A stretch of DNA of 64,000 bases from an uncultured Clostridium sp. (GTDB lineage Bacteria > Bacillota > Clostridia > Lachnospirales > Lachnospiraceae). Position 1 is the stretch's first letter, and each line of letters opens with the position of its first letter. The translations under genes and the position numbers were made by a program. Shown one piece after another: positions 41,324-50,242 of this stretch. Under the pieces are notes generated by a model. The model searched no databases. It was not told where the DNA came from and saw only the letters and a list, made by a program, of their open reading frames with translations. The stretch spans positions 1-64,000 of the forward strand of contig UQBG01000007.1 of NCBI GenBank assembly GCA_900539185.1, read 5' to 3'.

Positions 41324-42091
41324 TTATACCTCTATGCCCTCTGCTCTGGACAGTATCACCGGTTCATCCTCGGTGATCAGAATCGTATTTTCGTAATGCG
41401 CGGATAACGATCCGTCATAGGTTACAACTGTCCATCCGTCATCCATCCAGACCACATCATATTCACCTGCATTTACCATCGGTTCAATCGCAATGGTCAT
41501 GCCGGCTTTCAGCTTTGGTCCTTTCCGTCTTCCACCAAAGTTCGGCACATTGGGTTTTTCATGCAGCTTCTTTCCTACCCCATGTCCAACCAGGTCACGA
41601 ACAACGGAAAATCCGTTTGCTTCTACATACTCCTGTATGGCCTTTCCGATATCATTGATATGATATCCTGCTTTCGCATATCGAAGTCCTTCAAAAAAGC
41701 TCTGTCTGGTAACTGCTACCAGTCGTTTAGCCTCCTCTGACACTTCTCCGATCATCAGGGTCCGGGCTGCATCTGAATGATAGCCCTTATATATAACACC
41801 CGCATCCAGACTGACGATATCGCCTTCCCGAACAATGTGCTTCTCATTTGGGATTCCATGTACCACTTCATCATTGATGGATACACATATGGAACCCGGA
41901 TAGCCACAGTAGTTCAAAAAGGATGGCTCACAGCCAAAGCTACGGATCACTTCTTCCCCGATCCGGTCGATCTCCTTCGTGTTCATTCCGGGCTTCACTG
42001 CCTTCGCCAGCTCATCATGTGTGATTGCCAGTATCCGACCAGCTTCTTTCATAAGCTCTATTTCGCTCTGAGTTTTTCTGGTAATCGGCAT
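41324..42091 (-). CDS. map: Methionine aminopeptidase, type I
   Basis: 255 residues from ATG 42091 (MPITRKTQSEIELMKEAG), one base after the adk stop codon. The dinuclear metal site is visible: SLDAGVIYKGYHSDAARTL (two Asp), GHGVGKKLHE (His), TIAIEPMV (Glu) and SAHYENTILI (Glu). Removes the initiator Met from new proteins. Usual place between adk and infA. Confidence 0.96.
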   Translation of the reverse strand: MPITRKTQSEIELMKEAGRILAITHDELAKAVKPGMNTKEIDRIGEEVIRSFGCEPSFLNYCGYPGSICVSINDEVVHGIPNEKHIVREGDIVSLDAGVIYKGYHSDAARTLMIGEVSEEAKRLVAVTRQSFFEGLRYAKAGYHINDIGKAIQEYVEANGFSVVRDLVGHGVGKKLHEKPNVPNFGGRRKGPKLKAGMTIAIEPMVNAGEYDVVWMDDGWTVVTYDGSLSAHYENTILITEDEPVILSRAEGIEV

Positions 42092-42092
42092 G

Positions 42093-42737
42093 TTATTCAC
42101 CCAGTATCTTGCAAATTGCTGCAAATACATCCTTCATATCTACAGTTCCGTCTACTTCCTTCATGATGCCCTTCTGATTGTAGTAATCAATCAATGGCTG
42201 TGTCTGCTCGTGATAAACTGCCAGTCTCTTCTGTACGGTTTCCGGCTTATCATCATCACGAAGAATCAGCTCTCCGCCACAGGCATCACACTTATTTTCT
42301 TCCTTTGTAGGATTGTATACGATATGGTAGGTTGCTCCACATCCGACACATGCACGACGGCCGGACATTCTGCGAACAATGTTCTCATCCGGAACTTCTA
42401 CATTGATTGCATAATCCACATGATCCCCAATGGCTTCCAGAGCCTTATCCAGCGCTTCTGCCTGTGGAATCGTTCTTGGGAATCCATCCAGAATGTATCC
42501 CTTCTTACAATCATCTGCCTTAAAACGATCGATCACCAGATCTACTACCAGTTCATCCGGTACCAACAGTCCCTGATCCATATACTGCTTTGCCTTTGCA
42601 CCAAGCTCTGTACCGTTCTTGATATTTGCACGGAATATATCACCGGTAGAAATATGCGGAATACCATACTTCTCAGCGATCATCTTCGCCTGTGTTCCCT
42701 TACCTGCACCAGGTGCTCCTAACATAATTATCTTCAT
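42093..42737 (-). CDS. adk: Adenylate kinase with zinc lid
   Basis: 214 residues. P-loop GAPGAGKGTQA, GFPRTIPQAEAL and a lid with C-x2-C (CVGCGATYH) and C-x2-C (CDACGG), the zinc-binding type common in Gram-positives. Balances AMP, ADP and ATP. A TATAAT box about 50 bases upstream of the gene may give it a promoter of its own inside the operon. Confidence 0.97.
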   Translation of the reverse strand: MKIIMLGAPGAGKGTQAKMIAEKYGIPHISTGDIFRANIKNGTELGAKAKQYMDQGLLVPDELVVDLVIDRFKADDCKKGYILDGFPRTIPQAEALDKALEAIGDHVDYAINVEVPDENIVRRMSGRRACVGCGATYHIVYNPTKEENKCDACGGELILRDDDKPETVQKRLAVYHEQTQPLIDYYNQKGIMKEVDGTVDMKDVFAAICKILGE

Positions 42738-42824
42738 CTGCTTCTCCTCCTATGTCCTATGCTGTAACCATAGTCACTCCATATCTTCCCTATTATACAT
42801 TTCTATATTTTAATAATAACGCAC

Positions 42825-42855
42825 CAATAAGCTGTAGGCAAGCTACAGCTTATTG
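42825..42855. repeat. 13-bp perfect inverted repeat between secY and adk
   Basis: CAATAAGCTGTAG (42825-42837) and its complement (42843-42855) with a 5-base loop lie within ten bases of the secY stop codon. On the minus strand no U-run follows, so it is not a standard terminator; an RNA-processing or stability hairpin that sets the ratio of secY to adk messages is possible. Confidence 0.7.
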
Positions 42856-42865
42856 TATCTTTATC

Positions 42866-44197
42866 TTACTTTAAAAATCCTTCGTAATTGCGTTCCAGCA
42901 TCTTAGAGTCTAACTGTTTCATAGTCTCCAGAATAACACCTACGATAATGATCAATGATGTTCCACCAAAGGATACATTTGCTCCGAATACTCCACTGAA
43001 GAAGATTGGAATGATTGCTATCATTACCAGGCCAACTGCACCGATCAGAACGATGTACTTCAGAACCTTCTCCAGATATTCCTGGGTTGGCTTTCCCGGA
43101 CGAATACCCGGAATGGAAGCACCACTCTTTTTCAGATTATTTGCTACCTCCATCGGATTAAATGTAATCGATGTATAGAAGTATGCAAACATGATAACCA
43201 GGGCAATGTAAATCGCTAATCCTACATATCCCCATGGATGATTTTTATTGAACCAGTAGTTCTGTGAAAGACTGGATATAATCTCCTGAACCACTGTATT
43301 CGTAACATTAATCTTGAACAGACTTACGATCATCGTCGGCATTGACAGCAGTGATGATGCAAAAATGATCGGGATAACACCTGCGGTATTTACCTTCAGC
43401 GGCATCTCTGATGCACGCCCACCTACCAAACGCCGTCCGCTCATCTTCTGTGAATACTGGATCGGAATGTTCCGCTTTGCATCCTGTAACAGGATAACCA
43501 GTACTGTGGTAAGAATCACAACTGCTACGATCACCAGAATTGCACCGATACCCTTCACATACTCTGCATTCTTGAACTGTGACTGAACAAACATGGTATA
43601 CAGATTCTGGAAATCATTTGGCATTCTGGATACGATATTGATCAACAGGATAATGGAAATACCGTTTCCGATTCCCTTCTCTGTGATCCGCTCGCCTAAC
43701 CACATAACCAATGTACTTCCGGCTGTTAATGTAATGATCATAGTAACAACTGTCAGTGCGTTTGCGCCTGCTCCAAGGGCATTTGCCCGCTGCAGGCTGA
43801 TTGAAAGTCCTGCAGCTTCGATGATACCCAGTACAACCGTTACATAACGGGTAATAGCTGTCATCTTCTTTCTTCCATCTTCACCATCCCGCTGCATCTC
43901 TTCCAGTGCAGGAATAGCAATGGTAAGAAGCTGAATGATGATGGAAGATGTAATGTACGGCGTTACATTCAGAGCAAATATAGACATCTGCTCCAGTGAA
44001 CCACCGGAAAACATACCTAATAATGCGTTTGTTTCTGTACCCAGCATCGAATCCAATGCAGACTGAACAGTTGCAGGATCAACACCCGGGATGGTAATAT
44101 TACAACCAATTCGGAAAACCAGAAGGATCCACAAGGTGAAAAGTATACGATTTCGTACATCTTTTACTTTCAAAGCATTAATAAATGTTTTGAACAT
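42866..44197 (-). CDS. secY: Preprotein translocase subunit SecY
   Basis: 443 residues, ten transmembrane helices. NRILFTLWILLVFRIGCNI at the N-terminus, a plug/pore region after helix 1, YSQKMSGRRLVGG and the cytoplasmic loop GIRPGKPTQEYLEK are typical. Channel for Sec-dependent export and membrane insertion. Starts one base after rplO ends. Confidence 0.98.
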   Translation of the reverse strand: MFKTFINALKVKDVRNRILFTLWILLVFRIGCNITIPGVDPATVQSALDSMLGTETNALLGMFSGGSLEQMSIFALNVTPYITSSIIIQLLTIAIPALEEMQRDGEDGRKKMTAITRYVTVVLGIIEAAGLSISLQRANALGAGANALTVVTMIITLTAGSTLVMWLGERITEKGIGNGISIILLINIVSRMPNDFQNLYTMFVQSQFKNAEYVKGIGAILVIVAVVILTTVLVILLQDAKRNIPIQYSQKMSGRRLVGGRASEMPLKVNTAGVIPIIFASSLLSMPTMIVSLFKINVTNTVVQEIISSLSQNYWFNKNHPWGYVGLAIYIALVIMFAYFYTSITFNPMEVANNLKKSGASIPGIRPGKPTQEYLEKVLKYIVLIGAVGLVMIAIIPIFFSGVFGANVSFGGTSLIIIVGVILETMKQLDSKMLERNYEGFLK

Positions 44198-44198
44198 C

Positions 44199-44639
44199 CT
44201 AAATCACCTCGGTTTTTCCACCAGCCGCTTCAATCTTAGCTACAGCACCTGCACTGAATGCATTTGCCTTCACTGTAAGCTTTTTGGTTAACTCTCCATT
44301 TCCAAGAATCTTTACGCCATCCTTAGGATTCTTAACGATTCCTTTATCAATTAATGTAAATATGGTTACTTCCTCACCATTCTCGAAGCATTCCAGAGCA
44401 GATACATTTACTGCAACGATTTCCTTTGAATTTCTGCATGTAAATCCTCTCTTTGGTAATCTTCTGTATAATGGCATCTGACCACCTTCGAAACCAGGTC
44501 TTGGTGCTCCTGAACGAGCCTTCTGTCCCTTATGTCCCTTACCGGCTGTCTTACCATTTCCTGAACCATGGCCACGACCTCTTCTGAAGTTATCGCTCTG
44601 TTTTGCGCCATCTGCAGGCTTTAAGCTTGATAAATTCAT
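44199..44639 (-). CDS. rplO: 50S ribosomal protein L15
   Basis: 146 residues from ATG 44639 (MNLSSLKPADGAKQS), GGAGG eight bases upstream. The Gly/Arg-rich extension (GRGHGSGNGKTAGKGHKGQK) and GFEGGQMPLYRRLPKRGF are diagnostic of L15. spc operon, between rpmD and secY. Confidence 0.97.
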   Translation of the reverse strand: MNLSSLKPADGAKQSDNFRRGRGHGSGNGKTAGKGHKGQKARSGAPRPGFEGGQMPLYRRLPKRGFTCRNSKEIVAVNVSALECFENGEEVTIFTLIDKGIVKNPKDGVKILGNGELTKKLTVKANAFSAGAVAKIEAAGGKTEVI

Positions 44640-44661
44640 TACGTGCACCTCCTATCCTTTA

Positions 44662-44844
44662 TTAAATCTCTTCTACTTTTACTAAATGTCTTACCTGCTG
44701 AACCATTCCCTGTGTTGCTGCATTGTTTGGAAGTTCTACAGACTTATTTACCTTGTGAAGTCCCAGTGCCTCAACCGTCTTCTTATGCTTTGGAATTGCT
44801 CCGATTGTAGACTTTACTAATGTTACCTTTACCTTATCTGCCAT
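44662..44844 (-). CDS. rpmD: 50S ribosomal protein L30
   Basis: 60 residues: KVKVTLVKSTIGAIPKHKKT and a C-terminal NAATQGMVQQVRHLVKVEE, matching bacterial L30. Between rpsE and rplO in the spc operon, with GGAGG before the ATG. Confidence 0.97.
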   Translation of the reverse strand: MADKVKVTLVKSTIGAIPKHKKTVEALGLHKVNKSVELPNNAATQGMVQQVRHLVKVEEI

Positions 44845-44857
44845 TTCAACAACCTCC

Positions 44858-45367
44858 TTAGCCCAGAATCTCTTCTACAGACTTGCCACGCAGTCTAGCT
44901 ACTTCTTCCGGAGTCTTGATGTTAGACAGACCATTGATGGTAGCTAATACTACATTCTGCTTGTTGTTAGAACCTAAAGACTTGGTACGAATGTTCTTGT
45001 ATCCAGCCAGCTCCAGTACGTTACGTGCAGGACCACCGGCGATGATACCGGTACCTTCTGGAGATGTCTTTAATAATACAGATGCACTGCCGAACTTACC
45101 AGTCCAGTCATGAGGAATACTTCCTTCCTCATTAATTGCTACGGTAACCAGCTTCTTTGTAGCATCTTCCTTTGCCTTACGAATAGCTTCTGGAATTTCT
45201 GCAGCCTTACCTAAGCCAGCACCTACATGACCGTTTCTGTCACCTACTACAACAAGTGCTGCAAATCTCATATTACGTCCACCCTTAACAACCTTGGTGA
45301 CACGCTTGATTGATACTATTTTTTCTTCTAATTCCAACTGACTAGCATCAATGATTGTACGCTTCAT
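44858..45367 (-). CDS. rpsE: 30S ribosomal protein S5
   Basis: 169 residues. Double-stranded RNA-binding N-terminal domain (VSIKRVTKVVKGGRNMRFAA, GDRNGHVGAGLGKA) and a C-terminal domain with GTGIIAGGPARNVLELAG. S5 helps decoding accuracy. Spectinomycin-site loop (KVVKGG) looks normal. spc operon. Confidence 0.98.
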   Translation of the reverse strand: MKRTIIDASQLELEEKIVSIKRVTKVVKGGRNMRFAALVVVGDRNGHVGAGLGKAAEIPEAIRKAKEDATKKLVTVAINEEGSIPHDWTGKFGSASVLLKTSPEGTGIIAGGPARNVLELAGYKNIRTKSLGSNNKQNVVLATINGLSNIKTPEEVARLRGKSVEEILG

Positions 45368-45385
45368 ATTGTGTATTCCTCCTTA

Positions 45386-45754
45386 TTAGAATTCCAGACC
45401 AGCTTCGCGTGCTGCATCTGCCAGTGCTTTAATTTTGCCCTTATATATATAACCGCCTCGATCGAATACGACAGTCTTGATACCCTTTGCTAATGCCTTC
45501 TCAGCAATTGCCTTACCTACACATGCTGCTGCTGCAACATCATTTGTATGATCAACTGCATCCTTTACATTCTTATCTAATGTAGATGCTGCTACCAAGG
45601 TATTTCCAACTGTATCATCAATAATCTGAGCGTACATATGATTATTACTTCTGAAAACCGCTAAACGTGGGCATTCAGCAGTGCCGCTGATACGGTTACG
45701 AAGTCTTGCATGTTTCTTTTCACGAACATCTTTTCTTGACACTTTACTAACCAT
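45386..45754 (-). CDS. rplR: 50S ribosomal protein L18
   Basis: 122 residues. KKHARLRNRISGTAECPRL, RSNNHMYAQIIDD and the C-terminal FDRGGYIYKGKIKALADAAR mark L18, which carries 5S rRNA into the large subunit. Between rplF and rpsE. Confidence 0.98.
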   Translation of the reverse strand: MVSKVSRKDVREKKHARLRNRISGTAECPRLAVFRSNNHMYAQIIDDTVGNTLVAASTLDKNVKDAVDHTNDVAAAACVGKAIAEKALAKGIKTVVFDRGGYIYKGKIKALADAAREAGLEF

Positions 45755-45772
45755 TGTTTTTCACTCCTTTAA

Positions 45773-46312
45773 TTATTTTTTACCAGTCTTACCAACCTTG
45801 CGTCGAATCACTTCATCTACATACTTGATACCCTTACCCTTGTATGGTTCAGGCTCTCTCTTAGCTCGGATCTCTGCTGCGTATTGGCCAACTTTTTCCT
45901 TATCAATACCCTTAACGATGATCTTGTTACCATCTACGGTAGACTCCAGACCTTCCGGATCTTCCATCTCAACCGGATGTGAGTAACCCAGAGAAAGTGT
46001 TAACTTCTTTCCCTGCTTTGCTGCTCTGTAACCTACACCGTTTACTTCCAGTTCCTTTGTGAAACCATCTGTAACACCTACTACCATGTTGTTTAACAGG
46101 GTTCTTGTCAGACCATGTAAAGATTTCATCTTCTTTAAGTCGTTTGGTCTTGTTACAATCAGATGTCCGTCTTCCTGCTTGATTTCCATCTCTGCAGGTA
46201 ATACTCTCTCTAAGGTTCCCTTTGGTCCCTTAACTGTCACCTTATTATTTTCTGCGATATCAACAGTAACGCCTGCTGGTATAGCGATAGGCATTCTTCC
46301 GATACGTGACAT
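45773..46312 (-). CDS. rplF: 50S ribosomal protein L6
   Basis: 179 residues. MSRIGRMPIAIPAGV, NNMVVGVTDGFTKELEVNG and the C-terminal motif RAKREPEPYKGKGIKY are characteristic. Binds 23S rRNA near the sarcin-ricin loop. Between rpsH and rplR. Confidence 0.98.
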   Translation of the reverse strand: MSRIGRMPIAIPAGVTVDIAENNKVTVKGPKGTLERVLPAEMEIKQEDGHLIVTRPNDLKKMKSLHGLTRTLLNNMVVGVTDGFTKELEVNGVGYRAAKQGKKLTLSLGYSHPVEMEDPEGLESTVDGNKIIVKGIDKEKVGQYAAEIRAKREPEPYKGKGIKYVDEVIRRKVGKTGKK

Positions 46313-46343
46313 ATGCCGTTACCTCCTATTTTATCTTTCAATC

Positions 46344-46745
46344 CTACCAAACGTAAGCCAATACTTCGCCGCCTACATTCTGCTTTCTTGCTTCTTTATC
46401 TGTTAATACACCCTTGTTGGTTGAGATAATTGCAATACCAAGACCACCAAGTACCTTTGGTAAATCTTCCTTGCTTGCATATACTCGAAGACCCGGCTTA
46501 GAGATTCTCTTCAGACCTGTAATAATCTTCTCATTCTTATCTGCACCATACTTCAATGTAATATGAATTGTCTTGAATTTTCCATCATCTACAATATCAA
46601 ATGCCTTGATATAACCTTCGTTCAGAAGAATCTCAGCGATAGAAATCTTCATCTTAGATGCCGGAACATCTACTGTATCATGTTTTGCAGTATTTGCATT
46701 ACGGATTCTTGTAAGCATATCTGCAATTGGATCGCTCATTGCCAT
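46344..46745 (-). CDS. rpsH: 30S ribosomal protein S8
   Basis: 133 residues. SDPIADMLTRIRNANTAKHD and the C-terminal ISTNKGVLTDKEARKQNVGG are S8 signatures. S8 binds 16S helix 21 and, in E. coli, represses the spc operon; the same is possible but not shown here. Confidence 0.98.
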   Translation of the reverse strand: MAMSDPIADMLTRIRNANTAKHDTVDVPASKMKISIAEILLNEGYIKAFDIVDDGKFKTIHITLKYGADKNEKIITGLKRISKPGLRVYASKEDLPKVLGGLGIAIISTNKGVLTDKEARKQNVGGEVLAYVW

Positions 46746-46768
46746 TGTTGTTTGCCTCCTTTCAAATC

Positions 46769-46954
46769 TTACCAGCTTGACTTCTTAACACCAGGAATTT
46801 CACCCTTGTATGCTAATTCACGGAAGCAGATTCTGCAAATTCCGTACTTTCTTAACACTGAATGTGGACGACCACAAATCTTGCAACGAGTATATTCTCT
46901 GGTAGAGAACTTCTGCTTACGCTGCTGTTTTACTTTCATAGATGTCTTTGCCAT
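46769..46954 (-). CDS. rpsZ: 30S ribosomal protein S14, zinc-ribbon type
   Basis: 61 residues with C-x2-C (CKICGR) and C-x2-C (CRICFR), the zinc-binding (type Z) form also called rpsN in some annotations. Ends GEIPGVKKSSW. Between rplE and rpsH in the spc operon. No zinc-independent copy is seen in the window. Confidence 0.97.
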   Translation of the reverse strand: MAKTSMKVKQQRKQKFSTREYTRCKICGRPHSVLRKYGICRICFRELAYKGEIPGVKKSSW

Positions 46955-46970
46955 GAAATCTTCCTCCTTC

Positions 46971-47510
46971 TTACTTGCTGAACGGCATACCGAATAATGT
47001 TAATAATTCACGTGCTTCTTCATCTGTCTTAGCTGTAGTTACGAAAATTACGTCCATACCTCTAACCTTATCAACCTTATCGTATTCGATCTCAGGGAAG
47101 ATTAACTGTTCCTTAATACCCAGAGCATAGTTTCCTCTGCCATCAAATGCATTTGGATTGATACCTCTGAAGTCTCGAACCCGAGGCAGTGCAAGGTTAA
47201 TCAGACGATCTGCAAATTCATACATCTTCTCGCCTCTTAAGGTTACCTTACAACCGATTGGCATTCCCTCTCTCAACTTGAAGTTTGCCACAGACTTCTT
47301 TGCCTTTGTTACGATAGCCTTCTGACCGGAAATGGTTTCCAGATCCTTGATTGCTGCTTCCAGTAACTTAGCGTTATCCTTTGCTTCACCAACGCCCATG
47401 TTGATAACGATCTTATCAAGCTTTGGTACCTGCATTATATTCTTATATTCGAATTTCTTCATCATAGCATCAACGATTGTCTCGTTGTACTGATCTTTTA
47501 GTCTACTCAC
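46971..47510 (-). CDS. rplE: 50S ribosomal protein L5
   Basis: 179 residues. NIMQVPKLDKIVINMGVGEA, KAKKSVANFKLREGMPIGCK and GRGNYALGIKEQLIFPEI are diagnostic of L5, the 5S rRNA-binding protein of the central protuberance. Between rplX and rpsZ. Confidence 0.98.
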   Translation of the reverse strand: MSRLKDQYNETIVDAMMKKFEYKNIMQVPKLDKIVINMGVGEAKDNAKLLEAAIKDLETISGQKAIVTKAKKSVANFKLREGMPIGCKVTLRGEKMYEFADRLINLALPRVRDFRGINPNAFDGRGNYALGIKEQLIFPEIEYDKVDKVRGMDVIFVTTAKTDEEARELLTLFGMPFSK

Positions 47511-47531
47511 TTTGTGCGGCCTCCTTTCTCA

Positions 47532-47849
47532 TTAATCAATTACTTCTAACTTGCCATCAACCTTAGCTACACGAACCTTGTCCTTCTTCTCGCCCTGGAA
47601 TCCGATACGAACCGGCTTTCCCTTGTACAGATAAGCTACGTTAGAAATGTCAATTGGAGCTTCCTTCTGGATGATACCGCCCTGCTGATTCTGCATGCTA
47701 GGCTTGCTGTGCTTTGATACCATGTTCACGCCTTCTACTAAGACCTTGTGATTCTTGGCATCTACAGAAAGAACCTTACCTTCTTTACCTTTATCCTTAC
47801 CAGCAATAACTACTACCTGGTCGTCTTTTTTAATCTTCATTGTTGCCAC
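47532..47849 (-). CDS. rplX: 50S ribosomal protein L24, GTG start
   Basis: 105 residues from GTG 47849, eight bases after GGAGG; the GTG at 47858 is part of that Shine-Dalgarno and ATG 47840 is too far. KOW motif DDQVVVIAGKDKGKEGKVLS, then GVNMVSKHSKPSMQNQQGG. L24 starts assembly of the large subunit. Follows rplN by 13 bases. Confidence 0.93.
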   Translation of the reverse strand: MATMKIKKDDQVVVIAGKDKGKEGKVLSVDAKNHKVLVEGVNMVSKHSKPSMQNQQGGIIQKEAPIDISNVAYLYKGKPVRIGFQGEKKDKVRVAKVDGKLEVID

Positions 47850-47862
47850 AGTCGACACCTCC

Positions 47863-48231
47863 CTACAGTACTTCTGGTGCTAAAGAGACGATCTTCATGA
47901 ACTTCTTATCTCTTAACTCTCTAGCTACAGGTCCAAAAATACGAGTTCCTTTTGGATTTAAGTCATCCTTAATAATTACAGCAGCATTCTCATCAAACTT
48001 GATGTAAGAACCGTCCTTACGACGAGCACCCTTCTTGCTACGAACAACTACTGCCTTAACAACGTCGCCCTTCTTAACAACGCCGCCTGGTGTTGCATCT
48101 TTAACAGAGGCAACGATAATATCTCCGATATTTGCATATCTTCTGGTTGAACCACCTAACACACGAATGCAAAGTAATTCCTTAGCTCCAGTGTTATCAG
48201 CAACCTTAAGTCTTGTTTCCTGTTGAACCAT
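47863..48231 (-). CDS. rplN: 50S ribosomal protein L14
   Basis: 122 residues. MVQQETRLKVADNTGAKEL, RVLGGSTRRYANIGDIIVAS and GTRIFGPVARELRDKKFMKI are typical of L14, which forms an intersubunit bridge. Between rpsQ and rplX. Confidence 0.98.
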   Translation of the reverse strand: MVQQETRLKVADNTGAKELLCIRVLGGSTRRYANIGDIIVASVKDATPGGVVKKGDVVKAVVVRSKKGARRKDGSYIKFDENAAVIIKDDLNPKGTRIFGPVARELRDKKFMKIVSLAPEVL

Positions 48232-48243
48232 GGTTTTGCCTCC

Positions 48244-48498
48244 TTACTTCGCTTTCTCTACGATCTCAACAAGTCTCCATCTCTTATCCTTAGATAATGG
48301 TCTTGTTTCCATTACTCTTACTCTATCACCGATCTTGCACTCGTTATTCTCATCATGAGCCTTTAACTTATAAGTTCTCTTTACGATCTTTCCATAAAGA
48401 GGATGCTTAACATTATCTACGATTGAGACAACGATTGTCTTATCCATCTTATCACTTGTAACGATGCCTACACGTGTTTTTCTCAGATTTCTTTCCAC
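48244..48498 (-). CDS. rpsQ: 30S ribosomal protein S17
   Basis: 84 residues, OB fold. RKTRVGIVTSDKMDKTIVVS, KIVKRTYKLKAHDENN and GDRVRVMETRPLSKDKRWRL are S17 motifs. Between rpmC and rplN. Confidence 0.98.
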   Translation of the reverse strand: MERNLRKTRVGIVTSDKMDKTIVVSIVDNVKHPLYGKIVKRTYKLKAHDENNECKIGDRVRVMETRPLSKDKRWRLVEIVEKAK

Positions 48499-48521
48499 AA
48501 CAATTTCCTCCTTCCAGATAA

Positions 48522-48725
48522 TTAAGCATTAGCCTTTTCCGTCATCACTGACTGGATTCTGGCAATATTACGACGTACTTCTTTGATACGGCTTGTATTC
48601 TCTAACTGATTGGTAGCATTCTGGAATCTTAAGTTGAAAAGTTCCTTCTTAGCAGCTACTAACTCAGCATTTAATTCTTCTACTGATTTGGTCTTTAAAT
48701 CCTGAACATATTCCTTAGTTTTCAC
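48522..48725 (-). CDS. rpmC: 50S ribosomal protein L29, GTG start
   Basis: 67 residues from GTG 48725, eight bases after GGAGG. The start lies 11 bases inside the end of rplP, so translation is coupled. Sequence MKTKEYVQDLKTKSVEELN, then ELFNLRFQNATNQLENTSRI, a two-helix hairpin typical of L29 near the exit tunnel. Confidence 0.95.
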   Translation of the reverse strand: MKTKEYVQDLKTKSVEELNAELVAAKKELFNLRFQNATNQLENTSRIKEVRRNIARIQSVMTEKANA

Positions 48726-49152
48726 TGCCAGCACCTCCTTCTAAATCGGCCTTTGATACAATCTTACACTTAACCGGCAGCTTGTGCATAGCAAGTCTTA
48801 ATGCTTCCTTAGCAACCTCTTCCGGTACGCCAGCGATCTCAAACATAACTCTGCCTGGCTTAACTACTGCTACCCAGTACTCTAATGATCCCTTACCGGA
48901 ACCCATACGAGTCTCAGCAGGCTTTGCTGTAACCGGCTTATCCGGGAAAATCTTGATCCAAACTTTACCGGTACGCTTGATATAACGGGTCATTGCGATA
49001 CGGGCTGCTTCGATCTGATTAGACTTGATCCAAGCCGGCTCTAATGCAACGATACCATACTCACCATTTGATATTGTATTACCACGTAACGCCTTACCAG
49101 CCATAGATCCTCTGAACTGCTTACGACGCTTTACTCTCTTAGGCATTAACAT
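48715..49152 (-). CDS. rplP: 50S ribosomal protein L16
   Basis: 145 residues, MLMPKRVKRRKQFRGSM, with ATG 49152 sharing one base with the rpsC stop codon (TAATG). IKIFPDKPVTAKPAETRMG and VKPGRVMFEIAGV identify L16, near the A-site tRNA elbow. ATG 49146 is an alternative start. rpmC overlaps its end. Confidence 0.97.
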   Translation of the reverse strand: MLMPKRVKRRKQFRGSMAGKALRGNTISNGEYGIVALEPAWIKSNQIEAARIAMTRYIKRTGKVWIKIFPDKPVTAKPAETRMGSGKGSLEYWVAVVKPGRVMFEIAGVPEEVAKEALRLAMHKLPVKCKIVSKADLEGGAGSEN

Positions 49153-49817
49153 TATTTATCGCTCCCTTCCTTATCTCCTTTAACAGGAAGTACTTCACCA
49201 TGGTAAATCCATGTCTTAACACCAACCTTACCGTATGTGGTGTCTGCCTCTGCGAAACCATAATCAATATCAGCACGAAGTGTCTGAAGAGGAATGGTTC
49301 CTTCGCTGTAGAACTCTGTACGAGCCATATCAGCACCACCCAGACGTCCGGATACGGATGTCTTAATTCCCAGTGCGCCATTCTTCATTGTTCTTGACAT
49401 GCAAGACTTCATAGCACGACGGAAAGATACACGATTCTCTAACTGCTGAGCGATATTCTCTGCAACTAACTGAGCATCGCTATCCGGCTTCTTGATTTCC
49501 TTAATCTCAATGTTCAGCTTCTTATCTGTCAGCTTCTGAACTTCTGCTCTCAGCTTGTCGATCTCTGCTCCACCCTTACCGATAACAACACCGGCCTTAG
49601 CGGTCTGAACAATAACCTTTACTCTATCAGTGGTTCTTTCGATCTCGATCTTAGAAACACTTGCATTCTTCAACTTCTTGTTTAAGAACTCACGAATCTT
49701 GTGGTCTTCAACAAGATTGTTTGAAAATTCATCATTCTTTGTGTCAGCATACCATCTGGAGTCCCAATCCTTGATGACACCGACTCTTAAACCATGAGGA
49801 TTAACTTTCTGTCCCAT
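49152..49817 (-). CDS. rpsC: 30S ribosomal protein S3
   Basis: 221 residues. MGQKVNPHGLRVGVIKDWDS, KH domain with VIGKGGAEIDKLRAEV, and C-terminal GRLGGADMARTEFYSEGTIP. S3 lines the mRNA entry channel. Between rplV and rplP in the S10 operon. Confidence 0.98.
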   Translation of the reverse strand: MGQKVNPHGLRVGVIKDWDSRWYADTKNDEFSNNLVEDHKIREFLNKKLKNASVSKIEIERTTDRVKVIVQTAKAGVVIGKGGAEIDKLRAEVQKLTDKKLNIEIKEIKKPDSDAQLVAENIAQQLENRVSFRRAMKSCMSRTMKNGALGIKTSVSGRLGGADMARTEFYSEGTIPLQTLRADIDYGFAEADTTYGKVGVKTWIYHGEVLPVKGDKEGSDK

Positions 49818-49826
49818 ATTGACCTC

Positions 49827-50216
49827 CTATTTCTTCTCATCAAGCACGATTGTGATGTGACTGGTTCTCTTCTCGATTCTATAAGCTCTGCCCTGTGCTC
49901 TAGGCTGAACTCTCTTCATTGTAGGTCCCTTATTTGCATAACACTCTGCAATGTAAAGGTCCTCCATCTTCATACCATTATTATTCTCTGCATTTGCTAC
50001 TGCAGACTTTAACAACTTCTCTATTACACTTGAAGCATATCTTGGGTTGTAAGCCAGGATACCAAGTGCAGTCTGTACATCCTTGCCTCTGATAGCGTCC
50101 AGAACGAAACATGCCTTCTGAACAGAAACTCTTGCATAAGAAACCTTTGCTGATGGGCGGGTGTCCTTATTTGCATTACGCTCTCTCTTAATCTGAGTTC
50201 TATGTCCTCTTGCCAT
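49827..50216 (-). CDS. rplV: 50S ribosomal protein L22
   Basis: 129 residues. KVSYARVSVQKACFVLDAIR, KLLKSAVANAENN and a tunnel-lining loop with GPTMKRVQPRAQGRAYRIEK. No unusual change in the macrolide-sensitive loop is obvious. Between rpsS and rpsC. Confidence 0.98.
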   Translation of the reverse strand: MARGHRTQIKRERNANKDTRPSAKVSYARVSVQKACFVLDAIRGKDVQTALGILAYNPRYASSVIEKLLKSAVANAENNNGMKMEDLYIAECYANKGPTMKRVQPRAQGRAYRIEKRTSHITIVLDEKK

Positions 50217-50242
50217 GGATGTTGCCTCCTTTCAATATCTTT

